Shown here: positions 1 through 5,291 of the stretch, in pieces
How the letters are laid out: every line of letters starts with the position of its first letter
How positions within the stretch are numbered: position 1 is the stretch's first letter
Assembly (NCBI GenBank): GCA_030619095.1
Contig: JAUXCB010000020.1
Span: forward strand, 1 to 11,116
DNA: 11,116 nt
Reading direction: 5' to 3'
From: Verrucomicrobiota bacterium
GTDB lineage: Bacteria > Verrucomicrobiota > Kiritimatiellia > Kiritimatiellales > Tichowtungiaceae
Notes under the pieces: generated by a model
What the model was told of the DNA's origin: nothing
What the model saw: the letters and a program-made list of their open reading frames with translations, nothing else
Databases searched by the model: none
Made by a program: the position numbers and the translations under genes

Positions 1-157
1 AGGCTGGAACTGCTCAACCACCGGCTGCACGTCGCTCGAAGAGCTTCCTGAACAGGCCAAAAAATATATCCAATGGATTGAAGAGCTGACGGATGTACCG
101 GTCAGCATTCTCTCGGTCGGACCGAAACGCGCCAGCACAGTCACGATGAAAATCTGA
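1..157 (+). CDS. purA: Adenylosuccinate synthetase, C-terminal end (partial)
   Basis: The frame from base 2 to the TGA at 155-157 gives 51 residues, and the 5' part lies outside the window. The stretch LPEQAKKYIQWIEEL followed by VPVSILSVGP matches the usual C-terminal end of PurA, in which an LPENAQKYI-type helix leads to a GVPV..ISVGP.R strand. PurA joins IMP and aspartate using GTP to give adenylosuccinate, the first committed step from IMP to AMP, in the cytoplasm. The catalytic P-loop and active-site residues are not in the window, so the call rests on the tail alone. The gap to uppS is 49 bases with no clear terminator, so the genes may be cotranscribed. Confidence 0.85.
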   Translation, partial: GWNCSTTGCTSLEELPEQAKKYIQWIEELTDVPVSILSVGPKRASTVTMKI

Positions 158-206
158 AACTCGAAACTTGACCGCCGAAGGCAGAGGCCGTTGCGGAGCA
201 AAGGCA

Positions 207-953
207 ATGAACGAAGTGAGTGGAAAACTTGAAACGTCTCAGCTTGCAAATGTCCCGGAACATGTCGCCATCATTATGGACGGCAACGGGCGTTGGGCGA
301 AGGAGCGCGGGCTTCCCCGGCTGAAAGGTCACGAAGAGGGGGCGCAGTCTGTGCGTGCCGTCCTGCGCGCAGCAAAAAAAGCGCAGGTGAACTATCTGAC
401 ACTCTACGCCTTCAGCACCGAAAACTGGGTGCGACCGGAGGAGGAGGTGCAGGGGCTGATGAACCTGCTCTCGATCTTTATGGATCGCTATAAAAACGAT
501 CTGTTGAAGAACAAAATCCGCCTGCGGGTGATGGGGCAGATTGAACGGCTCCCGCAGAAGGTGCAGAAAAAGCTCGCGAAGCTGATGGAAGAGACCGCGC
601 GGGATTACGAGTACACCCTGATTCTTGCCCTGAGTTACGGCAGCCGTCTGGAGATCGCCGAGGCCGCGAAGGCCATTGCGCGCAAGGCGGCGGCGGGCGA
701 GCTCGATCCAGAAGCCGTTACGGAAGAAACCGTGGCACAGCATCTTTATCTGCCCGATGTCCCCGATCCCGAGCTGATGATCCGCACGAGCGGGGAACTC
801 CGGCTGAGTAATTTTTTGCTTTGGCAGCTCTCCTATGCTGAGCTCTACGTCACAGACACCTATTGGCCCGACTTTCGTGAAGAGCAGTTTTTTCAGGCAT
901 TGGAAGCCTTCAATCAGCGGGGCCGACGTTACGGCGGAGTGAAAAATAAATAA
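207..953 (+). CDS. uppS: Isoprenyl transferase (undecaprenyl diphosphate synthase)
   Basis: The 248-residue product has the usual length of a cis-prenyltransferase. These cytosolic, membrane-associated enzymes add isopentenyl units to farnesyl diphosphate, making the lipid carrier for peptidoglycan and other surface glycans. Family motifs in order are HVAIIMDGNGRWA (residues 19-31, catalytic Asp25), FSTENW, SYGSR where many members have NYGGR, and RTSGE (193-197) followed by RLSNFLLWQ and YAE (Glu212, expected Mg2+ site). The start was set at the ATG at 207 because GGAG lies at 195-198, eight bases upstream. The open frame extends to a TTG at 168, but those 13 residues have no family counterpart. 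The TAA overlaps the cdsA ATG by one base, pointing to an operon. frr, a frequent upstream neighbour, is replaced here by purA. Confidence 0.96.
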   Translation: MNEVSGKLETSQLANVPEHVAIIMDGNGRWAKERGLPRLKGHEEGAQSVRAVLRAAKKAQVNYLTLYAFSTENWVRPEEEVQGLMNLLSIFMDRYKNDLLKNKIRLRVMGQIERLPQKVQKKLAKLMEETARDYEYTLILALSYGSRLEIAEAAKAIARKAAAGELDPEAVTEETVAQHLYLPDVPDPELMIRTSGELRLSNFLLWQLSYAELYVTDTYWPDFREEQFFQALEAFNQRGRRYGGVKNK

Positions 954-1804
954 TGGATAAAAAACGGATTATTCTTGGATTCAGCATCGCGGCGGTGATC
1001 ATAACCGCGCTGGTATTTGTGCCCGCCGGCCATCCGGTTGCTCTGCTGGTGCTGTTGGCTATCTGCGGACTGGCCATGCGTGAAATCTACGCCCTGATGG
1101 CGATGGGCGACATGCCCGCGTCGAAAAAAATGGGAATGACCAGCGGCTTGATCTTTGTGGCCATGACGTGGTGGATTTCCCGGAGCGAAACCCATAGCGA
1201 TGGCCTCTTGTGGGCCCTGTTGCTGCTCATTCTTCTGATCAACTTTTTCCGGCTTCTCATTGATCATTCCGATGCCCGGCGGGCCATTCGCAACGCTCTG
1301 GGGACGCTGTTCGGCTTCGTCTATGTCGCCTTCTTTTGGAGTTTCTTTGTTCGTCTCTACCTGGCTGGCGATCCGGCCCAGCCGATGAAGGTTGCATTTT
1401 ATCTTCTGCTCGCGGTGAAGTGGGGCGATGCCGGTGCCTACTTCATCGGCTCCAAGTTCGGGAAACACCGCCTGGCCCCTGCGATTTCGCCAAAGAAAAG
1501 CTGGGAAGGTCTGTTCGGCGGCATTCTTTTCTCCTGTGTGGTCGGTGTGATTTGGTGGTTCTTGAACGATGGGATGCTTGGTCCGTATCGCTTTCCGTTC
1601 CGTCATACAATCATTCTCGGCGTTCTGCTTCCCGTCATTGGCACCTTGGGAGACTTGGTCGAATCGCTCTTTAAGCGCGCGGTGGATGTGAAAGACTCCG
1701 GTGCCATCGCGCACGGTATGGGCGGAATGCTCGATATGATCGACAGCCTGTTGTTCACCGCTCCGTTCTTGTACATCTACATCCAATTCATTCTAGCCCG
1801 ATAG
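953..1804 (+). CDS. cdsA: Phosphatidate cytidylyltransferase (CDP-diglyceride synthase)
   Basis: The 283-residue, very hydrophobic product is a polytopic membrane protein. It converts phosphatidic acid and CTP into CDP-diacylglycerol, the branch point for phosphatidylethanolamine, phosphatidylglycerol and cardiolipin. The C-terminal CDP-alcohol signature is clear at residues 238-264: SLFKRAVDVKDSG, then GMGG and LDMIDS, with the family's Lys-Asp pair at 247-248 and the Asp pair at 261 and 264. The usual PGHGG reads HGMGG here. Upstream, KWGDAGAYFIGSKFGKH and SPKKSWEGLFGG match the conserved substrate region. The start is fixed by a one-base overlap with the uppS stop, and GGAG at 936-939 could help. 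The gene ends in TAG, which matters for reading the amber codon in rseP. dxr, often next in line, is absent. Confidence 0.95.
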   Translation: MDKKRIILGFSIAAVIITALVFVPAGHPVALLVLLAICGLAMREIYALMAMGDMPASKKMGMTSGLIFVAMTWWISRSETHSDGLLWALLLLILLINFFRLLIDHSDARRAIRNALGTLFGFVYVAFFWSFFVRLYLAGDPAQPMKVAFYLLLAVKWGDAGAYFIGSKFGKHRLAPAISPKKSWEGLFGGILFSCVVGVIWWFLNDGMLGPYRFPFRHTIILGVLLPVIGTLGDLVESLFKRAVDVKDSGAIAHGMGGMLDMIDSLLFTAPFLYIYIQFILAR

Positions 1805-1826
1805 GGCGATAACCGAAATGTGACTT

Positions 1827-3044
1827 ATGTCTGATCTTCTCCTCACCGTGTGGACCTTGTTTTATAGCGTTGTTCTGGCATTTCTTCTGTTCGGAATCAC
1901 TGTGTTTGTTCACGAATTCGGTCACTTCATCATCGCCCGCAAAAAAGGGCTGGTAGTCCAGACCTTTTCCATCGGGTTCGGTAAAGCGATTTGGAAATGG
2001 GAGAAGGACGGAATCGTCTACAAGATCGGCTGGATCCCGTTTGGCGGGTACGTCGCACTCCCGCAACTCGATCCGGACGGAATGGACAAGCTTCAGGGGG
2101 CGGAAGAGGGCAGCGTGCCGTTGCCGCAGGTCTCCCCGTGGAAAAAAATCGCCGTGGCTCTCGCCGGACCTGTCGGCAACATCCTTCTTGCCATCCTGCT
2201 TGCTCTGGCCATCTGGCTGATCCCCGGCGACGATGCGGGCGCACAGATCCGTCCGCTTGTCAGTGGCGTGGAAACCAACAGTGCGGCGTACGCTTCCGGC
2301 CTGCGCCCCGGCGATGAAATCTTTTCCGTCAACGGAACAACCGTGAACAACTGGTATGAATTCAACGTCGAAACTCTGCTGCAAAGCAAGGGGTCGGTCA
2401 CATTGGGGATTCGTTCCGCCGGAGCCGAAAAAGAGTTAAATGTTCCGGTGGTTGAAGCCGGCGAGACCGCTGGGTTGATCGCAGGAATTAAGCCTGCGAT
2501 CTCCTGTGTGTTTGGTGTCGTGAATGCCGATACTCCTGCCAGCCGCGCGGGGCTGGAGGCCGGCGACGAAGCCCTCTCATTTAATGGCCTTTCAATTCTC
2601 GGGTGGGAGCAATTCACCGAGCTCGTGCAGGCCATGGAGCCCGGCGAAACCGCAGCACTCACCGTCGCGCGCGATGGCGAAGAACGTCAGCTCACCATCG
2701 CACCCGAATACAACGAGAAGTATGAGCGGATGATGATCGGTGTGCAGCTCGGCGGCGGAAGCGGTATGCCGTGGATGCTCTACCGCAATCCTGTCGACCA
2801 GCTCAAGTACGATGCGCTCGCCATCGTCCGCATCCTTCGGGCGCTCACCTCGCCGGCCGAAGCATCACAGGCAGCCAAAGGGCTCGGCGGCCCCATCGCC
2901 ATTTTCAGCATGCTGATGCTTTCCATAAAAATGGGGCTGGTCAACACCCTCGGGCTGATCCGGTTTTTGAACATCAACCTGGCCATCCTCAACTTACTGC
3001 CCATTCCCGTGCTCGATGGCGGACACATTGTCTTTGCTCTATAG
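1827..3044 (+). CDS. rseP: RseP-type site-2 intramembrane zinc protease, cut short by an amber codon
   Basis: RseP-family proteases cut transmembrane substrates inside the lipid bilayer, classically an anti-sigma factor in the envelope stress response; the substrate here is unknown. Visible parts: first membrane helix with the zinc motif HEFGH (residues 29-33), a second membrane segment around GPVGNILLAILLALAIWL, two PDZ-like domains (roughly 130-210 and 225-300), and a third membrane segment ending in LNLLPIPVLDGGH, where Asp397 is the third zinc ligand. All catalytic residues are present, but the frame stops at TAG (3042-3044) after 405 residues, eight residues past the catalytic Asp, so the fourth membrane helix is lost. 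The missing part follows in the same frame to 3251. The start ATG is 22 bases after cdsA with no good Shine-Dalgarno, so coupling to cdsA is likely. The stop may be a real mutation, a sequencing error, or less likely a read-through site. Confidence 0.9.
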   Translation: MSDLLLTVWTLFYSVVLAFLLFGITVFVHEFGHFIIARKKGLVVQTFSIGFGKAIWKWEKDGIVYKIGWIPFGGYVALPQLDPDGMDKLQGAEEGSVPLPQVSPWKKIAVALAGPVGNILLAILLALAIWLIPGDDAGAQIRPLVSGVETNSAAYASGLRPGDEIFSVNGTTVNNWYEFNVETLLQSKGSVTLGIRSAGAEKELNVPVVEAGETAGLIAGIKPAISCVFGVVNADTPASRAGLEAGDEALSFNGLSILGWEQFTELVQAMEPGETAALTVARDGEERQLTIAPEYNEKYERMMIGVQLGGGSGMPWMLYRNPVDQLKYDALAIVRILRALTSPAEASQAAKGLGGPIAIFSMLMLSIKMGLVNTLGLIRFLNINLAILNLLPIPVLDGGHIVFAL

Positions 3045-3251
3045 GAGGGTATCACCCGCCGCAAAGTGCATGCCAAGGCGCAGGCCATACTAGTGAACCT
3101 CTGCGCCATTCTTCTGATCGGTGCCATGCTCCTGCTCACCGTGAAAGATCTCGATCGGGAACTGCACCTTAAAAAGTTTTTTGGCAAGCTTCTCCCCGCT
3201 CGGAGTGAGCAGATTGAAGAAACTGCCCCCGTTGAAGGCGAGTCAAAATGA
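3045..3251 (+). pseudogene. rseP: In-frame C-terminal remainder of rseP (last membrane helix and tail)
   Basis: Directly after the TAG at 3042-3044 the same frame continues for 68 codons to a TGA at 3249-3251. It starts EGITRRKVHAKAQ and then shows a hydrophobic helix (NLCAILLIGAMLLLTV) and a charged tail, which is the expected RseP ending after LDGGH..F. Read through, the protein would be 474 residues, a normal size for this family. The TGA overlaps the next gene's ATG (ATGA, 3248-3251), which suggests the longer frame is the ancestral one. The stop sits inside a perfect AGGAGG (3043-3048), and an in-frame GTG occurs at 3066, 17 bases further on, which is rather far for efficient initiation. 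A separately made 61-residue membrane peptide is therefore possible but unproven. Confidence 0.8.
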
Positions 3252-3643
3252 ACCGGTTTCAACGGCGGCGTTTTTTCAGCGGCATCCCGCCCGTACGATC
3301 CATCGGCCTGCTGGTTCTGATGGGATTCGCCCTCTTTATTTCATTCCGGATCTTCACACCGCCGACCCGGGTGATTCAGATTCTTTCCGCGCCGGATGGA
3401 AGCCGCGAGGCGCGTCTGATAAACGTTTTCTACCATTCCGAGCCCGGCTACAAAATCTCGGTGCGCAGGAAAAAGCTCTGGCAAACCCTTTTCTATTTGG
3501 CGGACTATCCTCAGGTTCCCCTTGCGGAACGGGAAAAGGAAGTCCTTCGCTGGAGCGCGGACTCAAAAAAGCTTTTCTTTGAGGTGAATGGGAAACGAGT
3601 ATGGAGCTACGACTTTCCCGCACAGTCTTCCCGGCTGAAATAG
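3248..3643 (+). CDS. Small membrane-anchored protein of unknown function
   Basis: I do not recognise this 131-residue protein. The N-terminus is very basic (QRRRFF), followed by one hydrophobic helix at about residues 18-36. This suggests a single-pass inner-membrane protein with its C-terminal domain on the outer face. The rest is soluble and looks like beta-strand hairpins. PDGSREARL near residue 50 and LRWSADSKKLFFEVNGKRVW near the end resemble the strand-turn pattern of TolB/WD40-like propeller blades (WSPDGK..AF), but there is room for only one or two blades. The ATG overlaps the TGA of the extended rseP frame (ATGA), so translation was probably coupled to full-length rseP. A link to envelope-stress proteolysis is inference from position only. 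It ends in TAG and is the last gene of the + strand run. Confidence 0.75.
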   Translation: MNRFQRRRFFSGIPPVRSIGLLVLMGFALFISFRIFTPPTRVIQILSAPDGSREARLINVFYHSEPGYKISVRRKKLWQTLFYLADYPQVPLAEREKEVLRWSADSKKLFFEVNGKRVWSYDFPAQSSRLK

Positions 3644-3663
3644 TGGAATGGTGGAATGATGGG
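3644..3663 (+). repeat. Octamer tandem repeat, left arm
   Basis: Immediately after the stop codon come two octamers of the form TGGAATNN (TGGAATGG, TGGAATGA) and a partial third. The same pattern occurs as its reverse complement at 3816-3858, so the two arrays flank the convergent gap as an inverted pair. Confidence 0.6.
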
Positions 3664-3715
3664 TCATAGCGGCTCACCCGGGGGGTTCGCCCACCTCTCC
3701 ATATTGGCACTCTTC

Positions 3716-3741
3716 GGTAGGGCGAGGCGTCCCCGCCGAGC
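3716..3741. repeat. GC-rich REP-like element
   Basis: A 26-base GC-rich block begins GGTAGGGCGAGGCG and contains a small hairpin, GGCG-TCCC-CGCC. It differs in composition from the AT-richer sequence on either side and has the look of a dispersed intergenic repeat. Only one copy is in the window, so this is an impression rather than a demonstration. Confidence 0.35.
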
Positions 3742-3742
3742 T

Positions 3743-3768
3743 GTTCACTGTGAACTTTCACGGTGAAC
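3743..3768. repeat. Two tandem 13-base palindromic units
   Basis: The units are GTTCACTGTGAAC (3743-3755) and TTTCACGGTGAAC (3756-3768). They match at 11 of 13 positions. The first is a perfect palindrome around its central base (GTTCAC-T-GTGAAC); the second pairs over its inner bases (TTCAC-G-GTGAA). Neighbouring half-sites also pair with each other (GTGAA-CT-TTCAC), so alternative folds exist. It could be a protein-binding dyad or a transcript-end structure between the two converging genes. No T-tract follows, so it is not a canonical terminator. Confidence 0.5.
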
Positions 3769-3815
3769 CGCAACTTATACTGATAAGTTTTGAAGTGGTA
3801 TGATTGCAAAGGATC

Positions 3816-3858
3816 TCAGCAATCCAGTAATCCAACATTCCGGTATTCCATTATTCCG
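3816..3858 (-). repeat. Octamer tandem repeat, right arm
   Basis: Five successive octamers plus a partial sixth run with an exact period of eight, each of the form NCNNNATT or NCNNNAAT (for example CCAACATT, then CCGGTATT). Read on the - strand they become TGGAATNN-like units, the same as the array at 3644-3663 in opposite orientation. The rest of the 229-base gap (3644-3872) holds the GC-rich block, the paired palindromes and no open frame I would call. Confidence 0.6.
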
Positions 3859-3872
3859 CGTCCGTCAGAACG

Positions 3873-4268
3873 CTATTCATCCAGACTCAGGTCGCCATAA
3901 ATCTTAATCAGCCCCTTCTCTTCCGATACCTGAAGCTCCCTATCGGGAAAGAGCACGGGCAGTTTTTTTTTCAACCGTTGAAAAACCTGTTCTTTAATTT
4001 CCTGCCGAACCTCTGCTGAAACATGTTGAAGTGTCGAGAGGCGGATTTCCACCGTGTAGCCTGGGCCAAGCGTTGAGCCGATTCCGGCTGAAAATGCCGC
4101 ACCAACATTAAAAAGACCATCCTGTTCAGGGTTCGAGGTGGTGCCGTGTTTTGGCCGGGAAGGGTGGCGTGGCCAGAGTCCCTTGTACTGAGCTTCCAGC
4201 TCGTGGTCGATCTCGTCGAACACACCTTTCAACCTCTTTTCCCATGCTCTGGTTTTGTGATGTCTCAT
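3873..4268 (-). CDS. Conserved-looking protein of unknown function downstream of smpB
   Basis: I cannot name this 131-residue cytoplasmic protein. It begins with a basic and then charged helix (MRHHKTRAWEKRLKGVFDEIDHELE), continues into a Pro/Gly-rich middle containing WPRHPSRP and a GLFNVGAAFSAGIGS turn, and ends in what looks like an alpha/beta unit: YTVEIRLSTL strand, long helix VSAEVRQEIKEQVFQRLKKKLPVLF, then strands ending IKIYGDLSLDE. There is no signal peptide or membrane helix. The ATG at 4268 follows the smpB stop by 43 bases on the same strand, so cotranscription with rpoZ-smpB is likely. No good Shine-Dalgarno is visible. The gene ends in TAG. The coherent secondary-structure pattern and tight spacing argue that it is a real gene. 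Confidence 0.75.
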   Translation of the reverse strand: MRHHKTRAWEKRLKGVFDEIDHELEAQYKGLWPRHPSRPKHGTTSNPEQDGLFNVGAAFSAGIGSTLGPGYTVEIRLSTLQHVSAEVRQEIKEQVFQRLKKKLPVLFPDRELQVSEEKGLIKIYGDLSLDE

Positions 4269-4311
4269 TGCGGTTTACAGTTCAGAGGGTTGAAAATAGT
4301 TCATCATACAG

Positions 4312-4791
4312 CTACCGGGCATGGCGCATGGCGCGGCGTGCTTCCATATCCGCAGTTTTCTTTTTGAGTGTATCGCGCTTGTCCACCGTGTCTTTCCCTT
4401 TGCATATCGCGATCTCAACTTTCACCTTTCCGCGTGTGAGATAGACCTTGAGCGGGATCAGGGTGAGCCCTTTTTGCTGAATGTTGCTTTGGAGGCGGGT
4501 CAGTTCTCTTTTGTGCAGAAGCAGCCGCCGCGGGCGGGTGGGCTCGTGGTTGAACACATTGCCGTGGTCGTAGGGCTGAATCGTCATTTGCAGCAGCTGC
4601 GCCTGAGCGTTATCGATGTCCACATACGCTTCGTCGATGCGGACATGACCCTGCCGGATCGATTTCACCTCGGTGCCGCGCAGTTCGATGCCCGCCTCCA
4701 GCTTATCCAGAACATGGTAGTCTCGGTACGCCTTCCGGTTGGAGGCGATGGCTCCCGTCGAGTTGCTGGATTTTTTCTTTTTCGAAGCCAT
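4312..4791 (-). CDS. smpB: SsrA-binding protein SmpB
   Basis: SmpB binds tmRNA and places its tRNA-like end in the empty A site of ribosomes stalled on broken messages, starting trans-translation. The 159-residue product carries the family core: IASNRKAYRDYHVLDKLEAG (from about residue 15), GTEVKSIRQG, QPYDHGNVFNHEPTRPRRLLLH and GLTLIPLKVYLTRGKVKVEI, then the basic tail with KGKDTVDKRDTLKKK. The short lysine-rich N-terminus (ASKKKKSS) is typical of SmpB, which supports the ATG at 4791. That start is unusual: the ten bases before it are the U-tract of a terminator-like hairpin, leaving no Shine-Dalgarno. Expression may depend on rpoZ translation or on attenuation. It ends in TAG. No tmRNA gene is visible in the window. 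Confidence 0.96.
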   Translation of the reverse strand: MASKKKKSSNSTGAIASNRKAYRDYHVLDKLEAGIELRGTEVKSIRQGHVRIDEAYVDIDNAQAQLLQMTIQPYDHGNVFNHEPTRPRRLLLHKRELTRLQSNIQQKGLTLIPLKVYLTRGKVKVEIAICKGKDTVDKRDTLKKKTADMEARRAMRHAR

Positions 4792-4795
4792 AAAT

Positions 4796-4821
4796 AAAAA
4801 CGCCGGGTCAGGTGACCCGGC
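4796..4821 (-). terminator. Terminator-like hairpin abutting the smpB start codon
   Basis: On the - strand a perfect 8-bp stem, GCCGGGTC-ACCT-GACCCGGC (4821-4802), is followed by G and five U residues (4800-4796), then AUUU and the smpB AUG. This has the form of an intrinsic terminator for rpoZ transcripts, but it sits in front of smpB, so it could act as an attenuator. The hairpin is also one half of the REP-like pair at 4801-4861. Confidence 0.6.
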
Positions 4822-4861
4822 CTACAGGAGTTTGTTGTAGGCCGCGTGACCACACGCGGCG
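4801..4861. repeat. Inverted pair of REP-like palindromes (BIME-like)
   Basis: Two 26-base units lie head to head around a 9-base spacer: 4801-4826 and the reverse-oriented 4836-4861. In a common orientation both start CGCCG, keep the same length and end CGGCCTACA. Their stems differ at paired positions on both sides (GCCGGGTC/GACCCGGC against GCCGCGTG/CACGCGGC), so pairing is preserved. The inner ends (CGGCCTACA at 4818-4826 and TGTAGGCCG at 4836-4844) can also pair, forming a central 9-bp stem that excludes the two outer hairpins. This layout matches the bacterial REP/BIME class of dispersed palindromes; no RAYT transposase is in view. Confidence 0.65.
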
Positions 4862-4872
4862 CTCCTTGTTCG

Positions 4873-5142
4873 TTAGAGAACCACAGCCGGGCCGTCGTTC
4901 TTCGCCGGGGTGCCGACGTCTCCGAAAATATCGTCAGGCGGTTCAACGCCCATTTCAACGGTCAGTTTGCCTTCGACGATCTCTTTGAGGACGATGTCGT
5001 GGTGATCCTGTTCCGGGAAGTCGCGCTTAACCATTGGGCGCGCACCCCGGATAAGTTGGCGGGTACGATAGGAAACGAGATTCACCAGTACCGGAATCGT
5101 ACCGATCTTTTCCTGGGCTTTGGTCAGATATTCAAAGTTCAT
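4873..5142 (-). CDS. rpoZ: RNA polymerase omega subunit
   Basis: The omega subunit helps fold and hold beta-prime in RNA polymerase. The 89-residue product is a usual size. The diagnostic stretch is IPVLVNLVSYRTRQLIRGARPMV (residues 15-37), corresponding to the family's ...ANRRARQL..GA.P.V helix, followed by DIVLKEIVEGKLTVE, the counterpart of ALEEIAEGKI. The N-terminal MNFEYLTKAQEKIG is shorter in homology than proteobacterial forms, and a divergent omega is normal in this part of the bacterial tree. AGAGG at 5152-5156 lies about nine bases before the ATG, fixing the start. A good sigma70-type promoter lies just upstream. smpB follows after 81 bases containing a double hairpin. The gene ends in TAA. 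Confidence 0.85.
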   Translation of the reverse strand: MNFEYLTKAQEKIGTIPVLVNLVSYRTRQLIRGARPMVKRDFPEQDHHDIVLKEIVEGKLTVEMGVEPPDDIFGDVGTPAKNDGPAVVL

Positions 5143-5176
5143 ACGTTTTGGCCTCTTTTAGCTATAAAAACGGGAG

Positions 5177-5205
5177 ACTATACCCGTCCCGCTTCCGGTC
5201 GTCAA
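5177..5205 (-). promoter_or_regulatory. Sigma70-type promoter for rpoZ
   Basis: On the - strand TTGACG (5205-5200) is separated by exactly 17 bases from TATAGT (5182-5177). Each box differs from consensus at one position. It lies 35-63 bases before the rpoZ ATG and just after the groL terminator, which is where a promoter for rpoZ-smpB is expected. A transcript would start near 5170. Confidence 0.75.
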
Positions 5206-5233
5206 TGGGGACTTTACGTGGATTTCGGGTGAG

Positions 5234-5268
5234 AAAAAGCCCCGCCTGCGCAATGCAGACAGGGCTTT
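5234..5268 (-). terminator. Intrinsic terminator after groL
   Basis: On the - strand AAAGCCCTGTCTGC (5268-5255) pairs with GCAGGCGGGGCTTT (5249-5236) over 14 positions, including G-U pairs, with a 5-base loop. The U-run begins within the stem end and continues to 5234. It lies 24 bases past the groL stop and ends the chaperone transcript before the rpoZ promoter. Confidence 0.88.
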
Positions 5269-5291
5269 CGGTTCGGTGAAGAACGACAGAC

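Noticed and set aside
168..206. Longer uppS beginning at the TTG at 168
   Set aside because: The extra 13 residues do not match the family, whereas the ATG at 207 has a well-spaced GGAG.
3042..3044. Genome-wide reassignment of TAG to an amino acid
   Set aside because: cdsA, smpB, dnaK and the ORFs at 3248-3643 and 3873-4268 all end in TAG at positions that suit their families. Read-through of dnaK would add about 38 unrelated residues.
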